In this document: positions 45,925-58,193 of the stretch, piece by piece
Numbering within the stretch: the first letter of the stretch is position 1
Layout of the letters: the number at the start of each line of letters is the position of its first letter
Assembly (NCBI RefSeq): GCF_003573695.1
Contig: NC_039363.1
Location: 123,921,302 to 123,985,301 of the forward strand
DNA: 64,000 nucleotides
From: Papaver somniferum
Lineage: Eukaryota; Streptophyta; Magnoliopsida; Ranunculales; Papaveraceae
Direction: 5' to 3'
Program-made: the position numbers and the translations under genes
The notes under the pieces: generated by a model
Databases searched by the model: none
Seen by the model: the letters and a program-made list of their open reading frames with translations, nothing else
Told to the model about the DNA's origin: nothing

Positions 45925-46579
45925 GTCGATGCGAGATTCTCTTTAGAGAGTGATGTAGCCTGTATGGGTATTTTGTGCACATATCAATATTGGCACTTTG
46001 GGAGATTCATGTTACTCTGCTGAGAGTGAACACTCATTCGTCATGTCATGTCAATAATGAGAGTTCGGCTGAGAACATAACACGGAAAATACTAGGAAAA
46101 TCATGCATTAATTAATAATGCTAATAAATTCACAGAATATTTGGGATTGCCGTTGCACGCACCATTCTGGGTGAATTTCATGTATTTGTTGAATTGCTTC
46201 AAATAAAGTGAAGAGGTTTTCTACACTCATCACTCTTTAAATGGCTTTTCCCTTTGCAGGGTGATAATGCATAAAATACTGGTTTTACAATTTTAGCCCT
46301 GAACTAAAATCCACAATCAACATTAAGTCCCCTGCCTAGCACATAATGGTTGCACTATTGTGGGGTAGGCATTAAATGGTGACAGACGGAAATAAAATTC
46401 ATGAGAAGAAAAATAGACATTACCAGTAGAGAGAGGTTGGCTTGGCCTTTCAGCAGAACATGTTTAATGAAACGCCGAGGAAAGTAGCAATCATCCTTCT
46501 TTTAAGTTGATGCCGAGAACACTAAAATGATGCATTTAAGCAGTGGAGCCTTGAGTGATGAGTGTTAAGGAAGTTGATC
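45925..46579 (-). other. Spacer between the satellite-like array and the 3' LTR
   Basis: It is AT-rich and non-coding. No strong polypurine tract is seen next to the LTR; the best is AAAGAGAATC on the minus strand at about 45935-45944. Confidence 0.4.
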
Positions 46580-48866
46580 CTTGAATACAAAGATGGGTGT
46601 TGAGGTGGTGAGGTCGTCAGCACTATGATGTGTTGAGGCAGTGGTGCCTGTAAACACGAGTGAATGATGAGGAGATTGCGCGTCTCAACACTAAAATGAA
46701 TATGTGTTTAAGCTGCCTGACAACACAGTAGTGAGTGTTGAGGAATTACTTCGTCTCAACACTAAGGTGTAAACGTGTTGAGGCATTATGCCTGGCAACA
46801 CAGTTGTAAGTATTGAGGAACTTGTACGTCTTAACATTAAGAGGAAAACGTGATGAGGCAGTATGCCTGTCAACACAATATCGAGTGTTGAATAATTTGC
46901 TCGTCTCAACACTAATGGGAAAGATATATTGAGGCAGTGTGCCTGGAAACACGGTTTTGAGTGTTAGGAATTTGCACGCCTCAATTCTAAGGGGAAAGAT
47001 GTGTTGAGGCAGTGTGTCTGGAAACACGGTTGTAAGTGTTGAGGAACTTGCACGTCTCAACACTAAGATGAATATGTGTTGAAGCAGTGATGCCTGACAA
47101 CACAGTAGTGAGTGTTGAGGGATTTTTTCGTCTCAACACTAAGGTGAAAACGTGTTGAGGGAGTATGCCTGACAACATGGTTGTAAGTGTTGAGAAACTT
47201 GCACATCTCAACACTAAGAGGAAAATGTGATGAGGCAGTATGCCTGGAAACACGGTTTTGAGTGTTGAGGAATTTGCACGTCTCAACACTTAGTGGAAAG
47301 ATGTGTTGAGGCTGTGTGCCTGGAAACACGGTTGTAATTGTTGAGGAACTTTCACGTCTTAACACTAAGATGAATATGTGTTGAAGTAGTGATGCCTGAT
47401 AACACAGTAGTGAGTATTGAGTAATTGCTTCGTCTCAACACTAAAGTGAAAACGTGTTGAGGCAGTATGCCTGGCAACACGGTTGTAAGTGTTGAGGAAC
47501 TTTCACGTCTCAACACTAAGAGGAAAACGTGATGAGGCAGTATGCCTGGAAACACGGTTTTGAGTGTTGAGGAATTTGCACGTCTCAACACTAAGGGGAA
47601 AGATGTGTTGAGGCAGTGTGCCTGGCAACACGGTTGTAAGTGTTGAGGAACTTGCACGTCTCAACACTAAGATGAATATGTGTTGAAGCAGTGATGCCTG
47701 ACAACAAAGTAGTGAGTGTTGAGGAATTTCTTCGTCTCAACACTAAGGTGAAAACGTGTTGAGGCAGTATGCCTGGAAACACGGTTGTAAGTGTTGAGGA
47801 ACTTGCACGTCTCAACACTAATAGGAAAACGTGATGAGGCGGTATGCCTGGCAACACGGTTTTGAGTGTTGAGGAATTTGCACGTCTCAACACTAAGGGA
47901 AAATATGTGTTGAGCCTGTGTGCCTGGCAACACGGTTGTAAGTGTTGATGAACTTGCACGTCTCAACACTAAGATGAATGTGTGTTGAAGCAGTGATGCC
48001 TGACAACAAAGTAGTGAGTGTTGAGGAATTTCTTCGTCTCAACACTAAGGTGAAAACGTGTTGAGGAAGTATGCCTGGCAACATGGTTGTAAGTGTTGAG
48101 GAACTTGCACGTATCAAAATTAAGAGTAAAACGTGATGAGGCAGTATGCCTGGCAACACGGTTTTGAGTGTTGAGGAATTTGCACGTCTCAACACTAAGG
48201 GGAAAGATGTGTTGAGGCTGTGTGCCTGGCAATACGGTTTTAAGTGTTGAGGAACTTGCATGTCTCAACACTAAGATGAATATGTGTTGAAGCAGTGATG
48301 CCTGACAACACAATAGTGAGTGTTGAGGAATTGTCTCGTCTCAACACTAAGGTAAAAACGTGTTGAGGCAGTATGCCTGGAAACACGGTTGTAAGTGTTG
48401 AGGAACTTGCACGTCTCAACACTAAGAGGAAAACGTGATGAGGCAGTATGACTAGAAACACGGTTTTGAGTGTTGAGGAATTTGCACGTCTCAACACTAA
48501 GGGGAAATATGTGTTGAGGCTGTGTGCCTGGCAACACGGTTGTAAGTGTTGAGGAACTTGCACATCTCAACACTAAGATGAATATGTGTTGAAGCAGTGA
48601 TGCCTGACAACACAGTAGTGAGTGTTGAGGAATTTCTTTGTCTCAACACTAAGGTGAAAACGTGTTGAGGCAGTATGCCTGGTAACACGGTTGTAAGTGT
48701 TGAGGAACTTGCACGTCTCAACACTGATGAGGCAGTATGCCTGGCAACACGGTTTTGAGTGTTGAGGAATTTGCACGTCTCAACACTAAGGGTAAAACGT
48801 GATGAGGCAGTATACCTGGCAACACAATATTGAATGTTGAGGATTTTTCACTTCTCAACACCAAGA
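46580..48866 (-). repeat. Satellite-like tandem array with 302-bp higher-order repeat
   Basis: About thirty monomers of 75-76 bp are present. Four monomer types repeat in fixed order, giving a 302-bp higher-order unit seen for about seven turns; landmarks recur at 47063, 47365, 47667, 47969, 48271 and 48573. Each monomer contains AGTGTTGAG, 12 bases, then CTCAACACT, a perfect 9-bp inverted repeat able to form a hairpin. Monomers at the edges (46580-46900, 48720-48866) are irregular. Open frames on the minus strand are a by-product of periodicity. Confidence 0.92.
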
Positions 48867-49377
48867 TATTTAAAATTTATTTGATATGTCTAATAAATAT
48901 AAAACTTTTAGTTTAAGGATAGTTGCTTAGCTCTGTCTCCGCTAAGCATGCCCTTCGCGCATGATTGGGCTTTGGGTGTATCAGGATCTCCCGTGAGTAA
49001 GCAGCGTGACAAAAGTCCCCATGTGTAATTATCTTGAGCTTATTTTCTCGTGGAAGATGTGTCTTTATTTCATTTGCTGGTAAGGCGGTGACTGCGTCTA
49101 AACTTCTAAACCTGAAGGAGGCTTCAGTCCCCAAGCGTAGATTACTTTGGTTGTTCCTCCTTGAATCCACGTCTCTGTGATTTGATACAAGCTTATTGTA
49201 CTCTCCTGGATGGGATGCTTGGAGAATCACATGGACGAAATATTCTTTGTAGTGGTCGTTGCTATGGTGAAGCTCTGGTTGGTATCAACAAACGAGCAGC
49301 AACGGTTCTTGGCAGCAACTGTGATCAGAAGAGACTTGGCTGAAAACGTTGAAGTGGCAGAACTTCTTGTCTTTCCA
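48867..49377 (-). other. Unassigned internal sequence of the gypsy element
   Basis: A minus-strand frame (49230-48913) is open for 105 codons but has no recognised motif. It lies where polymerase or integrase sequence would be expected. It may be eroded pol C-terminal or untranslated sequence. Confidence 0.3.
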
Positions 49378-50163
49378 TCAAATCAGCAATGGTAATAGTA
49401 GGTCGGCTTCCTCTGGTCTCTCGTCCTGATGGTGGAGCGGCAGCAGCCTTGGTGATGTTTGGCGGCGCAGGATGTTGTATGTCGGTGGCTTTCCTCTTGA
49501 TGCTTCAGTGAAATTACTTACAGAAGGCTGAAGGTTGTATTGCATGTTGGTGAGATGTATGCTTCCTCGAGTATCATGAGGCTCAGCCTTCGATGATGCA
49601 AGTCGGTCCTCCTCCTGGATTGACGCACATGTGGGGAGTGGAATGCAATGAACTTTGTCTGATTCTTCGCGTGGAGCTTCTCTTGTTTCAAACAATTCCA
49701 CTCCACATATTGGTGTGAAAGGAGACAATGATGCAGGAATACGAACAACTTCTTTATTCAGCATAGTCTTCAGGTATTGGTGATACATCGAGGGGACGAT
49801 CCGGTTGTCATGAAGCCATGGTCTCCCCGGTATCATATGGTAGTCCGACTCCTTTTCTATGACTTCGAATTTTACCTTTGATTGGACGGGTCCTACAGAT
49901 AGATTCAAATTGACATACCCGTACGTGTTGGTTTGGTTTCCTTCAAAGTATGTCATCGTGGTAGGATATCGCACGATCTTGCTTGGGCGAACCTTAGCCG
50001 TCCTGAGTGTCTTGAGAGTAATCACATTCGAAGACGCTCCCGTGTCGATGAGAGCCCTCTTGAACTCTGAATCCTTGATGCATGCAGTAACGTGTAGGGC
50101 CCGGTTGTGACTTTCTTCCGCCATCATGTCTTCTTCTGTAAATGTAACATTATTGACAGACAT
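49378..50163 (-). pseudogene. Gypsy aspartic protease region
   Basis: This is a 261-codon frame starting MSVNNVTFTEEDM. The retropepsin active site is FKRALIDTGASSNVITL (about residues 33-49), and YHMIPGRPWLHDNRIVPS (about 108-125) is the flap/second conserved block typical of Ogre/Tat proteases. The rest of the frame is an unstructured linker. The enzyme would mature Gag-Pol. Catalytic DTGA is intact, but downstream RT is absent and the frame stops at 49378. The ATG directly follows the TAG that ends the gag frame. Confidence 0.85.
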
Positions 50164-50646
50164 CTATGGTGTTTTTGAGGCTTCTAGACGCAAAAGATTT
50201 AAATGCACGTCCAGGGATATTTGGTTGATTGCAGCAAACGTCTCCGCCTGCTGATTCTTCGAGAGGTGTAAAAGTTCGTATAAACTTTCCACTAGAGAAG
50301 CCGCTTCCTGATCCACCGGCCTCTGGTTCATAGTGAAACTATTGACTTGAGGAGGATCGTTGCGAAGATCAGTCCCCAGTGTAGAAATCTTCGTGACAGG
50401 AGAACCGCTCATATATGATGTCATCTTGATGAGGAGATCGAGTATGTAGTTTATTGTTTCTTTGATCAGGTCCATGTTCTTCGTGTGAATCTCCTGCACC
50501 CATGCTAACTCGATCAATGTTGGGATTCTTCCGGTTACACCATCAGATACACAATTGGGAAGAGGGGTATCTTCATTGGAGGAACTTCGACCGGGATTTG
50601 AAATTTTTGGGGGAGTCCTAAGACCAACCATTTTGAAATCAACCAA
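50164..50646 (-). pseudogene. Gypsy gag N-terminal region
   Basis: This 160-codon frame begins just after the PBS (MVDFKMVGLRTPPKISN) and contains helical stretches (HTKNMDLIKETINYILDLL). No capsid signature or zinc knuckle is present, so most of gag is missing. It ends in TAG, followed without a gap by the ATG of the protease frame in the same phase, so a single codon change separates the two. Confidence 0.6.
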
Positions 50647-50693
50647 ATGGGATTGGGTATTGAATAAATTGACTTCACAACCGAGAGATTAAT

Positions 50694-50711
50694 CTCCCAC
50701 TGTGGTCGCCA
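50694..50711 (-). other. Primer-binding site of the minus-strand gypsy element
   Basis: On the minus strand TGGCGACCACAGTGGGAG follows the LTR end CTCAAACA by two bases. The TGGCGAC...GGG pattern is that of Ogre/Tat-type primer sites; the exact tRNA was not determined. Confidence 0.75.
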
Positions 50712-50713
50712 AA

Positions 50714-52865
50714 TGTTTGAGGGTGAAAACTGTTTCTACTGGTTTTGGTAAATTTGGGTGTGTGTGGATGAGAAGCGAATCTAAACCCTAAACAAATGCA
50801 CTGCACGTGAGTACTTTAGATTCGAGAGATCAATCTGTACAATTCTGGCCTAAACCAAGAAATGACCGTTCCAGACTTGCTTCGGTCACAAAGTGAAGGA
50901 GATGGGGTTGATCTTAGGGAGGTAAGCGAAGAAGGTGTTGAGATTGTGAAGTTGTTGGTTGTTTATGACTTGTATCAGAATGTTGAACTGGCTTGCACAA
51001 TGTAAGCTATCAGTTCTGGGTGTTTTCTGGATACTGTGACAACACTTGGTTTCTCTGTGTTGTGTTAAAATAGGTTGAAGAAACTAATTATATAATTCAT
51101 TTGAGCGAAATCCTCATCTTGTAGGAAGTGGAGGAAGTTGATTGATGGAGTAGTGGGGTCGTGTAGGTGATTGTCACGCCTTTTTCCACTTCCCTGATCA
51201 TCGTTAATTGTTCATGCCTCCTGACACGTTCTCGTAATGGGCGCGTTACACGCCGCACGCTGTAAACCGCCAGACCAATACCTCAGTACGTATCCCCCAG
51301 TTTGTGACATGTTTGATATCTCGAGTGAATGGGTCAGGTCGTGGGACCAGCCGCAGGAAATAGCATACGTTGCTATTAGGTTAAATAACTAAGTTATTTA
51401 TGGATTTGATATTCATGAAATATCGTGTATGCTCGATGCATGTGATGCATCGTTTTTAAGAAAGCATCTCAAAGCAATCGATACGCATGAAGCATCGTTG
51501 TTTTAAAGCTTCATCGAGTAAGTCGCGGATTAAGCGACTTAAAATGGAAGCACACCCAACCATCTTCGAGTGATCGTTTGGAAGCCGCTTGGGCGGGCCA
51601 TCATCTGGTCGAGTGGCGGATGGTAATCATTGAGGCACTTTATTGATTGCCTAATTTTTAATCCAAGCCGTCCGACCAAGCTGGCAAAGTTGGACGGACG
51701 AGATGATTTACGACACATGTTTGCTGCCGTTGATGGATTTTAGGGTTTTTTAGAGGTACTAAAGCATCCCTCTTTGGATTGATCGAACCCAAGCATTGGC
51801 GTTGTTTTTGAGTGGGCCGACCGGGCATGCATGAAGACGGCTCAATGATGTGCATGCCTACACCTCCCGGTCCCACAAAGATTCGATCTAGGCCACTCAA
51901 TTTGACAGGCGGAGATGAATGGTCGTGATCGATTTGCGACAGAAATTCATTGTCGCGAAGGGTTTAAAAGTCGTGTGGTATGCTACTTTTGGGCGTGAGT
52001 TTTGAGGAGTCGGGCCATAATCTGCATAGGCCAGCCGGTCACACCCAAAGGTGGGCCCACAGTGATCATGTTGACATCCTTGGGACCCCTCGATTCTATA
52101 TCTACACCCTCCGTTTAGGATGGCGAAGATGGACGGTCACGATCGAATTGTGCATTGCCACAAACCCTAATTAGGGTTTTTAATCAGTCACGCACACGTG
52201 ACTTTGGACAAGCGGTTTGGCACGCCGTGATCCTCCTTTGGAGAGATCGATCATGTGGGGCCCATGTTGGGCTGACGGTGAACGCATGTGCACCTTCCTG
52301 ATGGTCCTAAATGTGATATTACCCATCCAAATAGGCTGGCTAAGTTGGATGGTTGTGATCGATTTAAGACACTAGTGGAATTCCGCGACCCTTAGAAGCA
52401 TCGCGCCTGCCATGGTTTGAGCAATCGTTTCATTGCTCCATGGCCTCGCCGTGAGAAAACCGATCGGGTAAAGGAGAAGTAGGCCCTCCAACGTGTGTGT
52501 TAGCGCTTCCCTGATCATTCATGGGATGATCTAATCCGTCCAACCAGGATGGCTAAGTTGGACGGTTGCGATGGCTTTAAGAATGTTCTGAACAGTATTG
52601 CTCGTTCGAGCCTCTCCCAAAACAGCGCGGCCACCTACTTTGAGTTGGTGTTTGACGACGCTGGGGAGTTTGGTGTGGTGTTCGACCGGCTAGGGCATAA
52701 GTGGGCCCGCCGGTGGTCATCACAACAATTGCCTATTATTTCCAGGGTTTGGCTAGGCTTGTTAAATTGCGCGGCCAACTTGTGTGGACGCGATCGTTTC
52801 TGAGACTGAAATTGACAGTCCAGATTTCCCTTAAGGAAATTAAGCATGCTCGATCGGGCTAACCA
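50714..52865 (-). repeat. 5' LTR of the minus-strand gypsy element
   Basis: It is about 2152 bp, co-linear with 43769-45918 and differing by scattered substitutions. It contains the same five about 215-bp units. Confidence 0.85.
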
Positions 52866-52874
52866 AAGCGCTTC

Positions 52875-53836
52875 TGCATACACATAATTCATCATTTGAC
52901 ACGTGTCGGAAGATTACACGTGGAGGATACACAACCTGAGACATCAAGGCACGATTCCACGTCTCTACACCCGAAGGACAGCTGTCATCTATACATGTTC
53001 ATCGTCTAGCGGATCCGACGACTAAGAACCTAGGAGCACTGAAGTATCGAGCCACTGATAAGGACATAAGAAAACCCTAGGATCTACTTTATTCCATCTC
53101 GAGGAGGACCCAAGATCAACGGTGGAAATGGGACATACTGACGCAGATGGGACAGAACCCGCAGACATCTGACTGAAGCGTGCAGATGACCCAACCACCC
53201 GCATTAAACACCCTAAACATAGAGTACGTGTCAATCAACCTGTGGAGGAGAAAGAGGTGACCCATCGTTACCAAGCATGACCATTGAGATCCATTGGTCG
53301 AGAACGAAGATACCAGCGAGATTAGCACAAAGATCGAGAAGATAAGGTTGCAACTGTCTCAGACAATGGACCCCATGTTACATTCCTATAAATACCCCTC
53401 TCCACTGAGAGAAAAGGGGTCGACCAGTTTTGAGTGAGCATAGGAGATCTTAAGAGAGAGAAATAGGAAGAGTAAGTATGAATTCCATTTCCCCCTTTAG
53501 AGTCGTAACTCACACAGAGTCATTTGACTATCATTGTAACTCTTCATTACATAGTGAAACTCCAACCCCCGTGGATGTAGGCCTAAGTGTTGAACCACAT
53601 AAATCTTTGTCTCATTTACATTCATCACTTTACTTTCTGTTTTATTATTATGTCTTAATCATATGCATGGTTTAATTACTTCTCTCGTGACCATACGATG
53701 ACGAGCCCGATGGCTCAGAGTCTGATAGGCTTCGAACTCATATGGTCTTATATGTATTTCATTTATCCCAATGATTTTGTATGAAATGCGAATATTGTTT
53801 GTTAACACTTAGATACCATCGTTATTTATGTGTTCA
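52875..53836 (+). repeat. 5' LTR of the Tat-type gypsy element
   Basis: It is 962 bp, from TGCATACACATAATTCATC to ATGTGTTCA. The TATA box TATAAATA is at 53387-53394. Confidence 0.9.
53387..53394 (+). promoter_or_regulatory. TATA box of the Tat-type LTR
   Basis: TATAAATA followed by CCCCTCTCC. The same place in the 3' LTR reads TGTAAATA, so only the 5' copy keeps a good box. Confidence 0.75.
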
Positions 53837-53841
53837 TAATC

Positions 53842-53860
53842 TGGCGCTAGAAACAGGGAC
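53842..53860 (+). other. Primer-binding site of the Tat-type element
   Basis: TGGCGCTAGAAACAGGGAC lies five bases after the LTR; the TGGCGCxAGAA...GGG form is typical of Tat-lineage elements. Confidence 0.8.
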
Positions 53861-54403
53861 TCTAGTCCCGGTAAAAGATTTATCTTTCCCTGTGATTTTA
53901 CTTTTTGGGTCTCAGCGCTATTCCCCCTATAATAGCGCTTTGAACAACTTATATGAAGATCTATGTTTTCTTTGCTAAAAACACTCTAGATCTGCTTTTT
54001 CCTTGACAACCTTTTCAGATCTATGCATTTTTCCTCGTGGATAATTTGAGTTCCTTGACGAAACCACTCGTTTAAGTTTTCATCGTTCTCGTATATTTTC
54101 TAACAAAACATACACTAAAACTGGGCGTTCATATATGAACCCGCGGGCGGTTAATTTTTCTCAAAGTATTTTGAACCTGTCAATAGATCTATGTTTATAA
54201 TGGTAGGATCTACATTTCCCCTAGAAAACGTTGAAAACCTTTAAATACACGCTGGGGTCTACGCCTTTTGTTTGAACAAATTTCACTAATAAACTTTCTT
54301 TGAACGAACTTTACTAACGAATTTTCTCCGAACAGACTTTGTTAACAAAATCAACGTGGATTTTGTTTCTTCGACTACTTCTTATTTTTGCAGAAAGTTA
54401 AAG
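53861..54403 (+). other. Untranslated leader of the Tat-type element
   Basis: It is AT-rich and non-coding. Just before the gag ATG it ends TTATTTTTGCAG|AAAG, which resembles a 3' splice site, so a leader intron is possible. Confidence 0.35.
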
Positions 54404-56379
54404 ATGGAGAAAACGAAGGAGGTGGGCAAAACCAAAGCCTCGTCGAAAGAAATACCAAGGAATAACCCAGTTGTGACCCGCAGCAAAAAAAAAGGCGAGA
54501 AACCGAAGGTAGCCAACCAGAATCCCGACGCCACGGAGATCACCTCACCATTGGATGCCAACGCCGTAGCGGCAGCGGCCCTCAAAGCGACAGCATCCAA
54601 ATCCGATGTAGCAGCCAAAGCTAATGCAGCAAAGACAATGGCAGACACCAGAATACATGAACAACGGGAAGGGTTTGCAGAATCAACGATGCACCAACCG
54701 GTTTTCAGGATGCCTTCAATGAACGACCAAAACCAAGCTCTTCCAGTTACTCAACCCTTGATGATAGTAAACCAGCCAGCGCCCTCGCGCGTGGATCTTC
54801 CAATAGTCACAACTGATCCCCCCCTAATCCATACAGTGGACGAATATCACACGGTGGCCATTGGAGGGCAGGCGCGAACCAGAACCCCAAATCAAGGATC
54901 GAACCATACCCCCCAACTGAGGGCAGAGCTCGAAGAGTTAAAGAAAAACCAGAAGGTGTACGCAGAAGCAGTGGCACTGCTAGCTCGAGAAAATCAGGAG
55001 CTCAAGGATAGGATCACCCAAAGCATAGGAGCGACGCACCAACATGACGAAGCAAACTCGAAGGCACCAGAGCCCTATCGTGATCGAAGAATCATCCTGA
55101 CAAACACCAACAATCCGGAACCGTTAGATCGAAGACCTTCCAGAGAAACTAGACCATCAGACCCAGACTACGTCCTCGAAGATTCAGATTATTTTGATAG
55201 TGAAAACCAAAGATCAGGACGATCCACGACAAAATACGATCACCAGCGGGTGATAGAGGACCTTCGTGCAGAGATGATGGCTGAAATCAAGGAGTTGAAA
55301 GCTATACAAGAGGGGGAGAGACTAGAGAAAGTGATGAGAGAAGCTAACACCACGCCGCTGACTCACCACTTGGCCAAAGCGCTTATCCCTTAAAAGTGTC
55401 CCGTTCCAACGTTCGAATGTTACGATGGATCCAGCGACCCTGCAACTCATCTTCGATACTATAATCGTATTTTATCCCGATGGGATCCAAACGATGCAGT
55501 ATTCTGCAGATATTTTCCTTCACGTATAAAGGGATCAACACTATCTTGGTTCGACAACCTACCGTCAAACTCTATCGATTCCACAACCAGCTCACTGAGA
55601 AATTCTTAGGAACATACATGTACAACAAGGATGTCAACGCAGGAATGGACAAGATCTTCTCATTAACTATCAGTTACAAGGAAATGATCAGGGAATACAC
55701 CGAAAGATGGCACAAAATTTGTCAAGCAATAGGGAACGTAGACCCAGTGGTCAGCATCAACTGTTACAAATGTGGATTAGACAGAATGAACCCGCTATTT
55801 GTGGAGATTCACAGAAGTGTACCTACGATTGAAGGAGACCTTCGGGTAATCATCGAAAAGCACGCCAGGTTAGAAGAAATCCAGCGGGAGAATCCCGGAG
55901 CCCAAACTCAAAGATCTCATCGAATAAACTCAGTAGAAAAAGCTAGAGGATCAAAGAGGGGCGGTTCAACTGAACGTCCTAACGAAGATAAGAGAGGACG
56001 AAGGGATGATCGTCGACGCGACGACCGAAAATTCGAAGACCAAGTCTTTACGAATCTCAACACCATTTACACTCGCATCCTAAGGGATATTAAGGATCGA
56101 GAGAACTTAGAGTGGCCTTGGTCCAACAGGAAGAAACCACCACGATCCGAGAAATCTAGAGACTACTGTGAGTACCACTGCTTCAACGGGCATCAGACTG
56201 AAAAATGCAAGAACCTCAAGATAATGATTCAAAAGATGATTGACGTTGGTGACCTCAAGCAATACTTACAGAAGGCTGACATCGAAGAGAGGGATAAGCG
56301 AAGCAAGCAAGTCCAGCTACCGAGGGTACTCGAACGCTCAACATTATCTCATGTTATGAAGCCACTGGACCATCACTAA
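54404..56379 (+). pseudogene. Tat-type gag
   Basis: The likely ATG is 54404 (MEKTKEVGKTKASSKE). The N-terminal region is Ala/Lys-rich with a helix (LRAELEELKKNQKVYAEAV). A TAA at 55391 interrupts the frame; the same frame then continues with the capsid core PTFECYDGSSDPATHLRYYN, FCRYFPSRIKGSTLSWFDNL. After a shift near 55580 it goes on with EKFLGTYMYNKDVNAGMDKI and REYTERWHKICQAI. The C-terminal part is highly charged, and ends CEYHCFNGHQTEKCKNL, a knuckle-like C-X3-C...H...C. One stop and one shift make it inactive. Confidence 0.88.
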
Positions 56380-56453
56380 CTGCCCAGATACGCAAAAGGT
56401 TAAGGAAGCAATTTGAAGATTACTGTGAGTTGTACAAAATCGATGGAGTATAA

Positions 56454-57541
56454 GTGGAGGAACACGAAAAGTGGATGAACGCTCCAATAACTTTCGATGT
56501 TGAGGATGTAGAGGATGACATGGAGGATCACAACGACCCCTTGGTTCTCACATTACCCATCGCGGGGTGTAATACCAGGAAGGTCCTCATCGATGGAGGG
56601 AGCTCGGTCAAAGTACTGTTCAATGACACATTCAAACGAATGGAGCTGAATGACGAGCAGTTGATGTCTTCGTACTACACTATATACGGATTCAATGGGG
56701 CATAGACATCGTTGGACCCCTGATCGAAGGGTCAGGGAAAAGGCGATTCTTAATCGTAGCCACAGACTACTTCAGCAAATGGGTGGAGGCCAAAGCCCTA
56801 GCTAGAATCCGAGACGTGTACATATTCACATTCATCCTTCAGAACATCATTTGCAGGTTTGGCATTCACGCAGAAATTGTCTCTGACAATGGCAAGCAAT
56901 TACAAGGGAAAAACATAGATATCCTCTTTGATACTTTCAAGATCAGGAAGAACAAATCAACCCCCATTTACCCCCAAAGTAACGGCCAGGCTGAAGCTAC
57001 AAATAAGACCCTTTGTCTTATCCTCAAGAAACAATTGGATGAACACAAAGGACAATGGTGCGAGCAATTGCACAACGTGCTATGGGAATACCGAACAACA
57101 CGAAGGTCCGCCACGGGTGAATCACCGTTCCTCCTCACTTACAGAGCTGAAGCAGTCATCCCGACAGAAATTATCATGCCAACCACAAAGACCGAAGCAT
57201 GGGAGAAGAATCTCACGACAGATATGATGCTGGAAAGGCTCGACGATCTAGGGGAAAGAAGGGAGACAACATTGCAAAGGATGGAAAACTACCAATGAAG
57301 GCTAGCCAGAGAATAAAACAAGAATGTTAAGCTTAGAAACTTTGTAGAAGGACAGTATGTGCTGAGAACAATGCCACAATACCAGCGAGACAAAAAGTGG
57401 GGCAAGTTAGCACCAACATGAGGGGGACCATTTATAATACATGATATCGCCGGGAATGGATCTTACTACCTGCGTAATCTGAAAGGAGAAGTCCTCAGGC
57501 ACCCATGGAACACTAAATATCTGAAGCCATACTATCCATAA
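56454..57541 (+). pseudogene. Protease start joined to integrase; reverse transcriptase and RNase H deleted
   Basis: The first part (56454-56700) has HNDPLVLTLPIAGCNTRKVL and IDGGSSVKVLF, the Tat-type protease active-site block (DG instead of DTG, as often in Tat). At 56696-56701 it passes into WGIDIVGPLIEGSG, the integrase, in another frame. Integrase catalytic residues are visible: Asp in VATDYFSKWVEA, Asp-Asn in IVSDNGKQ, Glu in QSNGQAEATNK. The C-terminal domain (57340-57541) includes GNGSYYLRNL and HPWNTKYLKPYYP, with stops before it. Roughly 2.5 kb of RT-RNase H expected between protease and integrase is missing. Confidence 0.88.
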
Positions 57542-58193
57542 AGCAGCGCAGTTCTGCATCTGCGTGAAGAGTACCAGAAGAAGAAGATAACGTACCCGCT
57601 CGACGTGTTTCTATTTCTAGACGAGGAATACCAGACCTCACCTTATCAATTGAATAATTATTTTTGCAAAATAACTCTATTGGGGAAAGTAACCATGTAC
57701 AATCTCTCGGGACTCCCCTATTAGCGTCTATAAGTGTCCGACCATGGGGGAAAGCTTCCAGCAGAAAGAGATACCCAAACGATCGATAATACAACGGTTC
57801 ATCGGAATGGGTGCATGTAAATATTTTGAATAAACGCATCACATATCCGGGAACGCTGCATCAACCCCCAGCGTTCAGTGATCCTCTGGCCAAGGGTTAA
57901 CCAGCAGGGTGACAGGTCCAAAGTCAATAACGAAGGTGCATACCTTCGTTATTGCCGTCAAACACTTTTTATTATTTACCTAATTTTCAATATTTACTTA
58001 CTCGCTGCCTAAAAATCAAGTAAACTTATGATGCAGGTAAAGCATAGTTGTACATATCCAAACAAACGATGATCCATTCCATAAAAGTTGATTACAAGTT
58101 CGAGGAATTGAACAAGAAAAGCAAGAAACAACAAAAATTGGCTTGGAGCCAAGTAATCAACAAAGATCAACTTTCTATAACATACATATAAGT
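57542..58193. other. Spacer between integrase and the antisense gene
   Basis: No protein family is recognised. It is probably the 3' UTR shared by the two opposing transcription units. Confidence 0.4.

Larger units (their letters stand above)
43769..52865 (-). mobile_element. Ty3/gypsy element (Ogre/Tat type), polymerase-deleted, with satellite-like array
   Basis: It is about 9.1 kb on the minus strand: 5' LTR (52865 to 50714), PBS (50711 to 50694), partial gag, protease, unassigned sequence, a tandem array (48866 to about 46580), spacer, and 3' LTR (45918 to 43769). RT, RNase H and integrase are absent, so it depends on other elements. Tat/Ogre elements are known to carry variable tandem repeats between pol and the 3' LTR. 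No matching target duplication was found; the right flank is another element. Confidence 0.85.

Noticed and set aside
46691..48776. Ten overlapping 67-122 residue frames with LRRASSSTL-like repeats
   Set aside because: They are translations of the tandem array in different frames; monomers contain indels and stops and no start context, so they are not a repeat protein.
54382..54648. Minus-strand Ala-rich frame over gag
   Set aside because: It is the reverse of a low-complexity Ala/Lys-rich gag segment.
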